From contig DAAQ01000023.1 in NCBI GenBank assembly GCA_001701225.1, forward strand, positions 1 to 21,502: a stretch of DNA of 21,502 nucleotides, read 5' to 3'. This document shows positions 7,126-14,686 of the stretch, one piece after another. A program made the position numbers and the translations under genes. A model generated the notes under the pieces. That model saw only the letters and a list, made by a program, of their open reading frames with translations, did not search any database and was not told where the DNA came from. How positions within the stretch are numbered: the stretch's first letter is position 1; every line of letters begins with the position of its first letter. The stretch comes from Bacteroidales bacterium H5. Lineage in GTDB: Bacteria; Bacteroidota; Bacteroidia; Bacteroidales; Muribaculaceae.

Positions 7126-7914
7126 TTACTTTGTGTTCTTGGGCTCTTCGGGAGCGATGCCTGCGAGCTCGGGGTCTATCATGATGCGTCCGCAGTACTC
7201 GCAGACGATAATCTTCTTGTGCATCTTTATCTCCATCTGGCGCTGCGGGGGGATGCGGTTGAAGCAGCCGCCGCATGCGTTGCGCTGGATGTAGACAACG
7301 CCGAGGCCGTTGCGGGCATTCTTGCGGATGCGCTTGAAGGCGTTGAGCGTGCGGGGGTCGTCTATCTTGGCCTCGAGCTCCTTGGCGTTGATGCGGAGCT
7401 GCTCCTCGTCCTTGCGGGTCTCCGAGACAATCTCCTCGAGCTGGCGGCGCTTGTCGGCCAGCATGTGGTTCTGGTCGGCCAGGTTCATTGTGGCGGCGTC
7501 AATCTCGGCAGCCTTGGCCTCCATGTCGCGGGCATACTGGTTGATGCGCTTCTCAGAGAGCTGTATCTCGAGTGTCTGGAATTCGATTTCCTTGGTCAGC
7601 AGGTCAAACTCGCGGTTGTTGCGCACGTTGTCGAGCTGTGTCTTGTAGGTCTCGATCTTTGTCTGCGAGTCGAGAATCTTGTTGTGTTCCATAGCCGAGC
7701 GGCCTCTCAGGTCCTCTATTTCGGCTTTGAACTTGTCTATGCGGGTGTGAAGGCCCTCGATGTTGTCCTCAAGATCGCGCACCTCTTCGGGGAGCTCGCC
7801 GCGGATGGTGCGGATGCGGTCAATTTCCGAAAGGATTGTCTGGAGCTCGTAGAGCGAGCGCAGACGGTGTTCAACCGAGTTGGTCTGGTCGTTTTTGTTT
7901 TGCTCTTTGGCCAT
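7126..7914 (-). CDS. C4-type zinc-ribbon coiled-coil protein
   Basis: A 262-residue protein of the widely conserved zinc-ribbon family formerly called DUF164. Residues about 20-185 form a long, heptad-rich coiled coil (many Glu, Lys, Leu; few Pro or Gly). The C-terminal ribbon has CGGC (Cys214, Cys217) and CEYC (Cys238, Cys241), four ligands for one zinc. The family has been linked to nucleic-acid binding, but its precise role is not known to me. I chose the ATG at 7914 (MAKEQNKND); an upstream TTG at 7944 is in frame and overlaps the stop of the nif3-like gene, which is possible but less likely. It stands between nif3-like and slyD-like genes on the same strand. The pairing with nif3 is common in Bacteroidetes. 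Confidence 0.9.
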   Translation of the reverse strand: MAKEQNKNDQTNSVEHRLRSLYELQTILSEIDRIRTIRGELPEEVRDLEDNIEGLHTRIDKFKAEIEDLRGRSAMEHNKILDSQTKIETYKTQLDNVRNNREFDLLTKEIEFQTLEIQLSEKRINQYARDMEAKAAEIDAATMNLADQNHMLADKRRQLEEIVSETRKDEEQLRINAKELEAKIDDPRTLNAFKRIRKNARNGLGVVYIQRNACGGCFNRIPPQRQMEIKMHKKIIVCEYCGRIMIDPELAGIAPEEPKNTK

Positions 7915-7940
7915 ATATGGATTCGTGTAGATGTAATCTG

Positions 7941-8708
7941 TCAATGGTTTCCGGCATGATATGCCACCGGTTTGTGCTCGTTATGGCACATATTGACTGC
8001 AAAGTTAGGAAATTTTTCGGAGATTATATGCGAAAAAATTGATTTAGTGCATATTTCGCTCTCATAATGCCCGGTGTCGACGAGCATTATCCGCTCTCCG
8101 TGGTCCAGAAAGTCGTGATAGCGTATGTCTGACGTCACATACGCGTCGGCTCCCTGCCCTATGGCTGCGGTGATGAACTCGCCTCCGGCGCCGCTGCACA
8201 GGGCCACACGGGCTATCATGCCGCTCTGTCCGGGTGTCACCCTCAGACCACCTCCGTAGACCTCGCCGACGCGCGCTATGAACTCGTCGTGAGTCATGGG
8301 ACGCTCATAGCGCCCTATGATTCCGAGTCCGCTCTCGTCGAGCGGGGCGGTGTCCGTGAGGCCAAGCCGGGCAGCGAGCCATGCCGACGGCCCGCAGGGG
8401 GCGCAGTCGAGCGACGTGTGGGCCGAGTAGACGGCCACACCTGCGCGTATGGCGTCGGTGACGGCTCCGGGCATGATATGCTTGAGCCCCTTGAAGATGA
8501 GGGGATGATGGCTCACTATGAGGTTGCAGCCGCGCCCGACGGCCTCGGCAACCACGCGGGGCGTGACATCGAGGCACAGCATGACGCCCGTGCACACCGC
8601 ATCGGTGCCACACGGCGCAACCTGCCACCCCGAGTTGTCCCAGCTCTCCTGGAGCGAGAGGGGCGCCTCGGCCTCGATAGCGGCAGAGATGTCTGCTATT
8701 GTTGGCAT
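7941..8708 (-). CDS. Nif3-like dinuclear metal centre protein
   Basis: A 255-residue member of the Nif3/YbgI family, which forms toroidal hexamers with a two-metal site in each subunit. It has been annotated as GTP cyclohydrolase I type 2, though the physiological substrate is uncertain. Metal ligands are visible: VSHHPLIF (His67, His68), HTSLD (Asp101) and LVDTGHYESE (His214, Glu218), close to the YbgI positions. There is no inserted PII-like middle domain, so this is the short form. It is transcribed with the zinc-ribbon gene 26 bp downstream. A strong hairpin (8735-8773) separates it from aspS upstream, which may lower read-through from that gene. Confidence 0.92.
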   Translation of the reverse strand: MPTIADISAAIEAEAPLSLQESWDNSGWQVAPCGTDAVCTGVMLCLDVTPRVVAEAVGRGCNLIVSHHPLIFKGLKHIMPGAVTDAIRAGVAVYSAHTSLDCAPCGPSAWLAARLGLTDTAPLDESGLGIIGRYERPMTHDEFIARVGEVYGGGLRVTPGQSGMIARVALCSGAGGEFITAAIGQGADAYVTSDIRYHDFLDHGERIMLVDTGHYESEICTKSIFSHIISEKFPNFAVNMCHNEHKPVAYHAGNH

Positions 8709-8734
8709 AAAGATATGGGCTGTGTCAGACAGGC

Positions 8735-8773
8735 CGGACGCGCCGGACAGGTCAGGCCTGCCCGACGCGTCCG
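8735..8773 (-). promoter_or_regulatory. Strong hairpin between aspS and nif3-like gene
   Basis: Arms 8735-8751 and 8757-8773 (17 nt each) surround a 5-nt loop. On the minus strand 15 pairs are Watson-Crick and the other two are G-U, so the structure fits an RNA copied in the direction of aspS and nif3. No T tract follows, so it is not a standard intrinsic terminator. It could protect the aspS 3' end or act as a processing site. Confidence 0.6.
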
Positions 8774-8785
8774 CAGTCGTGTTGT

Positions 8786-10546
8786 CTATTTCTCCTCCTT
8801 GAGGTCGAGCTTTATCTGCAGCTCGTCGAGCTGTGAGTCGTCGATCTGCGAGGGTGCGTCTATCATCATGTCGCGGCCCGAGTTGTTCTTGGGGAAGGCG
8901 ATGACGTCGCGTATCGAGTCGAGTCCGGCGAGAATCGACACGAAGCGGTCAAATCCGAAGGCAAGACCGCCGTGAGGGGGTGCTCCATACTTGAAGGCGT
9001 TCATCAGGAAGCCGAACTTGTATTGTGCGTCCTCTTCGCTCAGGCCGAGCAGGCGGAACATCTTGTCCTGAAGCTTGGCCTCGTGGATACGTATCGAGCC
9101 GCCGCCAAGCTCATTGCCGTTGACCACCATGTCGTATGCTGTGGCGCGCACGGCACCCGTGTCGGTGTCGAGCATGTCGATGTCGTCGGGGTTAGGCGAT
9201 GTGAAGGGATGGTGCATGGCGTAATAGCGCTGGGTCTCGTCGTCCCACTCGAAGAGGGGGAAGTCCACGACCCAGAGGCACGAGAACTTCTGCGGGTCTC
9301 TCAGGCCGAGGCGCGAGCCCATCTCGAGACGGAGCTCGTTGAGCTGCTTGCGGGTCTTCATCACGGGGCCGGCCAGTATCAGCATCAGGTCGCCGGGATT
9401 GGCGCCTGCACGCTCGCCCCATGCGCGTATCTGCTCGTCGGTGAAGAACTTGCCTACCGACGACTTGATGGAGCCGTCCTTCTCGAACTTGACCCACATC
9501 ATACCCTTGGCGCCTACCTGCGGACGCTTGACAAAGTCGGTGAGCTGGTCGAGCTGCTTGCGGGTATAGTCGGCACAGCCGGGAGCCACGATGGCGCCCA
9601 CATAGTCGGCATCGTCCATCACTGAGAATCCGCTCCCCTCGGTGAGGTCCTTGAGCTCGACAAACCTCATGCCGAAGCGGGTGTCGGGCTTGTCAGAGCC
9701 ATAATATTTCATGGCGTCGGCCCATGTCATGCGGGGGAAGGGCTCTGTGAAATCTATATCCTTGACATACTTGAAGATGTGCTTCACGAGTCCCTCGAAC
9801 ATCTGCAGCACGTCCTCCTGGGTCACAAACGACATCTCGCAGTCGATCTGTGTGAACTCGGGCTGACGGTCGGCGCGCAGGTCCTCGTCGCGGAAGCACT
9901 TGACTATCTGGAAATAACGGTCGAAACCGCTCACCATGAGCAACTGCTTGAATGTCTGGGGCGACTGGGGCAGCGCGTAGAACTGTCCGGGATTCATGCG
10001 CGAGGGCACCACAAAGTCGCGCGCACCTTCGGGGGTCGATTTGATGAGCACGGGTGTCTCGACCTCGAGGAACCCTTTGGAGTCGAGATAGCGGCGTATC
10101 TCGAAGGCCATGCGGTGACGCAGCTCGAGGTTTGAGCGCACGCACCCGCGGCGCAGGTCGAGATAGCGGTACTTCATGCGCAGGTCATCGCCGCCGTCCG
10201 TATTGTCCTCTATGGTGAAGGGGGGAATCTCCGAGGTGTTGAGCACCTTGAGGTCCTTGGCTATTATCTCGATGTCGCCGGTGGGGAGATGGTCGTTCTT
10301 GCTGGTACGTTCGGCCACTGTGCCCGAAATCTGCACCACATATTCGCGGCCCAGTTTGTTGGCGGCCTCGCAGAGCGCGGCGTCGGTGTCCATGTCGAAG
10401 ACAGCCTGGGTGATGCCATATCGGTCACGGATGTCTACGAACGTCATGCCACCCATTTTGCGGGTGCGCTGCACCCACCCTGCCAGGGTGACGTCGCGGC
10501 CCGCGTCGCTCAGGCGCAGCTCGCCGCAAGTATTTGTCCTATACAT
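8786..10546 (-). CDS. aspS: Aspartyl-tRNA synthetase
   Basis: A 586-residue bacterial-type class II synthetase. An N-terminal OB-fold anticodon-binding domain (about 1-105, GWVQRTRKMGGMTFVDIRDRYG) is followed by the class II core. QSPQTFKQLLM (194-204) and motif 2, FRDEDLRADRQPEFTQID (218-235), bind aspartate and ATP. A GAD-type insertion occupies the middle, and motif 3 is GLAFGFDR (527-534). Residue 31 is Met, whereas non-discriminating AspRS enzymes that also charge tRNA-Asn usually have His there. This suggests an enzyme specific for tRNA-Asp (inference). The ATG at 10546 gives the typical MYRTNTCGEL start. It has its own promoter 35-65 bp upstream and is the first gene of the block running to efp. 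Confidence 0.97.
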   Translation of the reverse strand: MYRTNTCGELRLSDAGRDVTLAGWVQRTRKMGGMTFVDIRDRYGITQAVFDMDTDAALCEAANKLGREYVVQISGTVAERTSKNDHLPTGDIEIIAKDLKVLNTSEIPPFTIEDNTDGGDDLRMKYRYLDLRRGCVRSNLELRHRMAFEIRRYLDSKGFLEVETPVLIKSTPEGARDFVVPSRMNPGQFYALPQSPQTFKQLLMVSGFDRYFQIVKCFRDEDLRADRQPEFTQIDCEMSFVTQEDVLQMFEGLVKHIFKYVKDIDFTEPFPRMTWADAMKYYGSDKPDTRFGMRFVELKDLTEGSGFSVMDDADYVGAIVAPGCADYTRKQLDQLTDFVKRPQVGAKGMMWVKFEKDGSIKSSVGKFFTDEQIRAWGERAGANPGDLMLILAGPVMKTRKQLNELRLEMGSRLGLRDPQKFSCLWVVDFPLFEWDDETQRYYAMHHPFTSPNPDDIDMLDTDTGAVRATAYDMVVNGNELGGGSIRIHEAKLQDKMFRLLGLSEEDAQYKFGFLMNAFKYGAPPHGGLAFGFDRFVSILAGLDSIRDVIAFPKNNSGRDMMIDAPSQIDDSQLDELQIKLDLKEEK

Positions 10547-10580
10547 ATATTGAAATAATGTGATTTTTGCTCTTATCCCA

Positions 10581-10611
10581 CAAAATTACACAAAATTCCC
10601 CGACAGACAAA
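10581..10611 (-). promoter_or_regulatory. aspS promoter
   Basis: On the minus strand TTTG (10611-10608), a 19-bp gap and TAATTTTG (10588-10581) form a near-ideal Bacteroidetes sigma promoter. Transcription would start about 10-12 bp downstream, giving a leader of about 25-30 nt before the aspS ATG. The -33 element sits in the T tract of the hairpin at 10621-10649. Confidence 0.75.
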
Positions 10612-10649
10612 AAAACCAAACGAGAAGATGATATCACATCGTCTTCTCG
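10608..10649 (-). terminator. Orphan terminator-like hairpin upstream of aspS
   Basis: Arms 10621-10632 (CGAGAAGATGAT on +) and 10638-10649 (ATCGTCTTCTCG) enclose a 5-nt loop. On the minus strand the second arm is followed by TTTGGTTTTTTT, as in an intrinsic terminator, though one of the twelve pairs is a C-A mismatch on that strand (a G-U on the + strand). No gene ends here. The 371-bp spacer 10547-10917 otherwise holds only the aspS and recA promoters and an inverted repeat. Confidence 0.55.
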
Positions 10650-10818
10650 CTTAGATAATAAACCAATCATTATCACATTTCTTGCAATGGAAAAAGTAAT
10701 TTTGCTATGTACTTTATCAACGCGCCACAGAGCAAATGGTTCACCGGGAATGAAAAAAAATCATATAAAAACCGAATTTTTTTGGCTTTGAGCCCCGAAA
10801 TTGCTAAATTAGCGGATG

Positions 10819-10875
10819 AAAGCGGTGTGTCTTAACTAATTTTAAGCCCTGTGGGCATATCCGTTGCACCGCTTT
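10819..10875. repeat. Inverted repeat over the recA promoter region
   Basis: AAAGCGGTG (10819-10827) and CACCGCTTT (10867-10875) are exact 9-bp reverse complements separated by 39 bp. The right half ends 5 bp before the recA -7 box. It could be an operator with looping half-sites, or chance. Confidence 0.5.
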
Positions 10876-10880
10876 GGCAC

Positions 10881-10888
10881 TATCTTTG
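10881..10888 (+). promoter_or_regulatory. recA -7 promoter box
   Basis: TATCTTTG matches TAnnTTTG exactly and lies 29 bp before the recA ATG. The nearest upstream TTG (10864-10866) is only 14 bp away, shorter than the usual 19-20 bp. Weak basal expression or an activator could explain this. Confidence 0.7.
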
Positions 10889-10917
10889 CATCAAAGAAAC
10901 AAAACACCCTATACAGA

Positions 10918-12111
10918 ATGGCAAAAAAAGAAACCACCAAGGTTGCGGCGGCTGCCAATGACCCCGCCAAGGCCAAGCTCAATGCCCTGGCACAGGCCAT
11001 GGGCAATATAGAGAAGAATTTCGGACGCGGCGCCATCATGAAGCTCGGCGACGAGCAGATCGAGGATGTCGACGTGATTCCCTCGGGCTCCATAGGCCTC
11101 GACTACGCCCTCGGCGTGGGCGGCTATCCCCGTGGCCGCATCATCGAGATATACGGCCCCGAGTCGTCGGGCAAGACAACCCTGGCCATCCACGCCATAG
11201 CCGAGGCGCAGAAGGCCGGAGGCATCGCCGCCATCATCGACGCCGAGCATGCCTTTGACCGTTTCTATGCCGAGCAGCTCGGTGTGGATGTCAACAACCT
11301 GCTCATGGCCCAGCCCGACAACGGCGAGCAGGCCCTCGAGATTGCCGAACAGCTGATACGCTCGAGCGCCATCGACATCCTCGTGGTCGACTCGGTCGCC
11401 GCCCTCACCCCCAAGAGTGAGATTGACGGCGACATGGGCGACAAGAACGTGGGCGTGCAGGCACGACTGATGAGCCAGGCCATGCGCAAGCTCACCGGTA
11501 CCATCTCGCGCACCAATACCTGCTGCATCTTCATCAACCAGCTCCGCGAGAAGATCGGCGTGATGTTCGGCCCCTCGGAGACCACCACAGGCGGCAACGC
11601 CCTCAAGTTCTATGCCTCGGTGCGCATCGACATCCGCCCCTCTACGGCCATCAAGGACGGCGACGAGGTGCTGGGCAAGCTCACCAAGGTGAAGGTGGTC
11701 AAGAACAAGGTGGCGCCCCCCTTCAAGCGCGCCGAGTTTGACATCATGTTCGGCGAGGGCATATCGCGCAGCGGCGAGATAATCGACCTCGGCGTGAACC
11801 TCGGCATCATCAAGAAGTCGGGCTCGTGGTTCTCGTACAACGACTCGAAGATAGGCCAGGGGCGCGACGCCGCCAAGCGCATGATGCAGGACAATCCCGA
11901 GCTGGCCGACGAGATAGCCGCCAAGATCATGGAGGCACTCAAGGAGCAGTCTGCCACCGGCAAGAAGGGTGCACCCGTGCGCCGCACACCTGCCGCCGCT
12001 CAGTCTGACGCCGACAGCGAGGCAGCCGACATCGCCGCCATCCCCGACACCGACTTTGACGACGGCACCCTCCCCCTCCCCGACGATTTCTCTATCGAGG
12101 AGGACATCTGA
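10918..12111 (+). CDS. recA: Recombinase RecA
   Basis: A 397-residue ATP-dependent strand-exchange protein for homologous recombination and repair. Visible are the N-terminal oligomerisation segment (to about 55), Walker A GPESSGKTT (80-88), Walker B region IDILVVDSVAAL, DNA-binding loop L1 (SEIDGDMGDKNVGVQARLMSQAMRK region), loop L2 (INQLREKIGVMFGPSETTTGGNALKFYASVRIDIR region) and the C-terminal domain. The tail beyond the core is longer than in E. coli (353 residues) and strongly acidic, ending SIEEDI. I chose the ATG at 10918 (MAKKETTKV); an in-frame upstream TTG would put the promoter box inside the gene. It is monocistronic, with a shared hairpin terminator before the convergent LruC gene. 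I saw no Gram-positive or E. coli type LexA box. Confidence 0.98.
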   Translation: MAKKETTKVAAAANDPAKAKLNALAQAMGNIEKNFGRGAIMKLGDEQIEDVDVIPSGSIGLDYALGVGGYPRGRIIEIYGPESSGKTTLAIHAIAEAQKAGGIAAIIDAEHAFDRFYAEQLGVDVNNLLMAQPDNGEQALEIAEQLIRSSAIDILVVDSVAALTPKSEIDGDMGDKNVGVQARLMSQAMRKLTGTISRTNTCCIFINQLREKIGVMFGPSETTTGGNALKFYASVRIDIRPSTAIKDGDEVLGKLTKVKVVKNKVAPPFKRAEFDIMFGEGISRSGEIIDLGVNLGIIKKSGSWFSYNDSKIGQGRDAAKRMMQDNPELADEIAAKIMEALKEQSATGKKGAPVRRTPAAAQSDADSEAADIAAIPDTDFDDGTLPLPDDFSIEEDI

Positions 12112-12136
12112 GAGACAGGGCTCCAGGATGCCTGAA

Positions 12137-12183
12137 AATGAATGAGCCGTGCTCCACACATCGTGAAGCACGGCTCATTCATT
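12137..12183. terminator. Shared hairpin terminator between recA and LruC gene
   Basis: AATGAATGAGCCGTGCT (12137-12153) and AGCACGGCTCATTCATT (12167-12183) form a perfect 17-bp stem around a 13-nt loop. It lies 25 bp after recA and 12 bp after the convergent LruC gene. The minus strand is followed by TTTTC; the + strand by a weaker T-rich stretch. It probably serves both genes. Confidence 0.8.
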
Positions 12184-12195
12184 GTCTATCGGGAT

Positions 12196-14481
12196 TTATT
12201 TCTTTATGGGAGAGATGCCGAAATCGGGTGCCTCCCATGTGTTTGAGAATACTTTCGAGTCTTCGGCAGGATAGAAGGTCCATGAGTATTGCGAGGCGTC
12301 GTGTACCCATGAGCCGAAACCGGCTATGGGGTTGTCTACATTGCCGTTGTGCGTGCCGGGATATGCGTCATGTATCGCCACCATCTCGCGCGGCCATGAC
12401 CAGTTGACCGGAAGCAGTATCATCTGTGGCGATACGGCGTCGTCTCCCTGGGTTCCCGGCGCCTTTACCGAGGTCACATGATTCCCCTCGTCATCGAACA
12501 CGCGGAGGGAGAATCCGCCCATGTTCTCGCGGAATGAGCCTGACGAGAGGGAGAAATCTTTCGGAATCCCCTCTGTAATCACAATCTCTTCGGATTCGAC
12601 AGGCCTTGAGGCATTCCCGGTTACATTGATGATGTCGTGATGTGACTGATGTCCGAAATACTCGTTCCAGTGACGTCCGTCGCCGACGGGCTCGCCGTTC
12701 ATGCATAGCTGCACCTTTAGGGTGCCTCCGGCTGCGAGAGGCTTGATGACGAGTGTGGATGCGTCATCCTCGTCGCTTGTCAGGTGCGATACTCCGAACA
12801 CGACATCGTTGAAATCGAAATCGTCAGTAGAGCCCAGGTCCTCGCATGCTACTACCCATGACTGCACCTTGGTGCGATGTCCGAGGTCCTGGCGGTCTAT
12901 GGCAAACGAGCCCTTGACCTCGAAGAGTATGTCGTTCATGTCGTGGTCCGAGTTGCCATATTCGCCATCCTCGATGCCGAGTATGGTGCGTCCGTTCCAC
13001 TTGTAGCTCATGAACCATGTGGGAGGTGTGTCGGCGGGTATCTTGCTGCAGCCTGTATGCTTCTTGTTGCCGTCCTTGTGATGGAACGGGCGTCCGAGCC
13101 ATGCGTTCATCCACGGTAGCGAGTAGCGCACTGCCGAGCGGCCCATGGCCCTCCCCTTGTCGGAGAAGAAGAAACCTCCCTCGCAGATGATGAAGAACCC
13201 TATCTTGGTACCTTTTGGGAAGTCGTATGAGGGCTTTGATAGGTCTGCCTTGACACCGGGATAGCCGTGTGAATTTATGCCGCGTATCTGCGGATAATAG
13301 ACCAGACGGTGGGATGTGCCGCGATAGCGCACGTCATAGGCCGTAAGGTCGGCACCCTGTTTCTCCATCTTCTCATAGCGCTCGACATCGTTGGCGGGGC
13401 GCATACCGCTCTGGTTCACCTTGTGCTCGCCGTTCCAGTTTTCCTTTTTTGTATCGCTCTCGCCTATCAGCTCGAAGTCCTCGAACTGCTCCCCTTTTGC
13501 CGGGTCGAGACGCTGCATGTTGTGCCACGGCGACGCATCGAGCATCAGTATATATTTGGGAGCGCGCATTATCTCTATGTCGGTGTATGTGTCGTCGTAA
13601 TAGAAATAGCCGAAACTGTTCCAGAATGTGCCGCAGCCATAGAGATAGTCTATCGACACCGGGCCTGTCTCGGCTACGGTGAATACCGAGTTTGTGGTCG
13701 GCTTGAGCTCCTCCCAGTATTTCATCAGGTTACAGTCTACGGGCCCGCATTTCTCGTGGAACACGCCGTTTGTACCCACAATGGATGTGAGGTCCGAGCA
13801 AGCCATCCCCTGGTCTGTGTCGTCGAACACAGGTTTGACCGTGGCGGAATGAAGGTCATGACCCCCGGGCTGCTCCTCGCAGAGCAAGAAGAGGTCGTAG
13901 GCATTGCGTGGTTTCAGATCGGGGTATGTCGTGCGGAACTCAGTGTTATATGGACTGTTGTCATATCCGTCGGGCAGTCGGTCTTTGAATGTGACTGTCT
14001 TGTCTGCCACAGTTATGGACGAGGCCATGTCGAACACTTTTTCTTTCACAGCCTCGCCGGGGCTGACAATGGCTGCATCAGCACTGATCTGCATGGCTCT
14101 GTTGCGTATCGCGAGGCTCTTCACGCTCACCACCCTGCCGTCGGGGCCGACAATCTCGACATAGGCATAGCGGTTCGATTTGGCGAAATCAAACTCTACA
14201 GTCTTTGTCGTGGCCGAGAAGCGTGCGGCAATCTGGCATCCTTCGGTACCGGGCATGCGGTCGTATATGCGCACCTCGTATCCTGGTGCGAGTCCGCGGG
14301 TCTCGATGTTGGCAGTGACACGTCCGGCCATGTTCCAGTCGTGGTCGTGGTCCGGGACTCCGAATGTCCTGACAAATTCGCGGTCATACTCATGGCTGAC
14401 AGGAGCCTTGACGGGCTCGGACTGACAACCCGCAAGCAGCGCGCACGTGAGCGATGCCTGCAACAAATGTCGTATCTGCAT
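12196..14481 (-). CDS. LruC-domain surface lipoprotein
   Basis: A 761-residue exported protein. The N-terminus MQIRHLLQASLTCALLAGC is a lipoprotein signal peptide with lipobox LAGC, predicted to be lipidated at Cys19. The second half matches the LruC/DUF4842 type of Bacteroidetes proteins. It has two acidic repeats of the form DxDxNDxxF: SDHDMNDILFEV (511-522) and DDFDFNDVVFGV (553-564). These are probably calcium or structural sites. Between 425 and 450 lies GTKIGFFIICEGGFFFSDKG, typical of the same family. Function is unknown; it is presumably on the cell surface or in outer-membrane vesicles. It is monocistronic with its own promoter. No SusC/SusD or fimbrial genes are adjacent. I am sure of the export signal and fairly sure of the family. 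Confidence 0.82.
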   Translation of the reverse strand: MQIRHLLQASLTCALLAGCQSEPVKAPVSHEYDREFVRTFGVPDHDHDWNMAGRVTANIETRGLAPGYEVRIYDRMPGTEGCQIAARFSATTKTVEFDFAKSNRYAYVEIVGPDGRVVSVKSLAIRNRAMQISADAAIVSPGEAVKEKVFDMASSITVADKTVTFKDRLPDGYDNSPYNTEFRTTYPDLKPRNAYDLFLLCEEQPGGHDLHSATVKPVFDDTDQGMACSDLTSIVGTNGVFHEKCGPVDCNLMKYWEELKPTTNSVFTVAETGPVSIDYLYGCGTFWNSFGYFYYDDTYTDIEIMRAPKYILMLDASPWHNMQRLDPAKGEQFEDFELIGESDTKKENWNGEHKVNQSGMRPANDVERYEKMEKQGADLTAYDVRYRGTSHRLVYYPQIRGINSHGYPGVKADLSKPSYDFPKGTKIGFFIICEGGFFFSDKGRAMGRSAVRYSLPWMNAWLGRPFHHKDGNKKHTGCSKIPADTPPTWFMSYKWNGRTILGIEDGEYGNSDHDMNDILFEVKGSFAIDRQDLGHRTKVQSWVVACEDLGSTDDFDFNDVVFGVSHLTSDEDDASTLVIKPLAAGGTLKVQLCMNGEPVGDGRHWNEYFGHQSHHDIINVTGNASRPVESEEIVITEGIPKDFSLSSGSFRENMGGFSLRVFDDEGNHVTSVKAPGTQGDDAVSPQMILLPVNWSWPREMVAIHDAYPGTHNGNVDNPIAGFGSWVHDASQYSWTFYPAEDSKVFSNTWEAPDFGISPIKK

Positions 14482-14544
14482 CTGTGTGTCTTTTGGTTTG
14501 TAAGGGGTTATTATATTACTTATGGTATTCAGGCTTGTAACTTA

Positions 14545-14576
14545 CAAACATATACAATAGCGTGCTATTTTGCAAA
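14545..14576 (-). promoter_or_regulatory. Promoter of LruC-domain gene
   Basis: On the minus strand TTTG (14576-14573), a 20-bp gap and TATGTTTG (14552-14545) match the Bacteroidetes promoter consensus. The ATG at 14481 is about 65 bp downstream, leaving a leader of about 55 nt. Confidence 0.7.
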
Positions 14577-14621
14577 TTTACAAGTGGTTAAGGACATAAA
14601 TACAGATAAAAAGAACATAAA

Positions 14622-14651
14622 AAGCGTGTCAGGTCGAAACCTGACACGCTT
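14622..14651 (-). terminator. Intrinsic terminator of the rhamnogalacturonan lyase gene
   Basis: A perfect 13-bp stem, AAGCGTGTCAGGT (14622-14634) with ACCTGACACGCTT (14639-14651). On the minus strand the loop is the stable tetraloop TTCG and the stem is followed by TTTATGTTCTTTTT. It lies 35 bp after the stop of the upstream gene. Confidence 0.9.
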
Positions 14652-14686
14652 GTATTCATAGTGGCCCGTATGGGCCGGAGGGTCTG

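Noticed and set aside
10547..10680. T-box riboswitch before aspS
   Set aside because: No T-box sequence or specifier-loop architecture is visible, and T-boxes belong mainly to Firmicutes and relatives.
10567..10791. 74-codon + strand frame between aspS and recA
   Set aside because: It begins with a TTG, spans the aspS promoter and the hairpin, has low-complexity composition and no promoter.
13309..14661. 450-codon + strand frame opposite the LruC-domain gene
   Set aside because: It is antisense to a gene with a signal peptide, family motifs, promoter and terminator; it has no family features and runs through the LruC promoter. GC-rich codon use creates such shadows.
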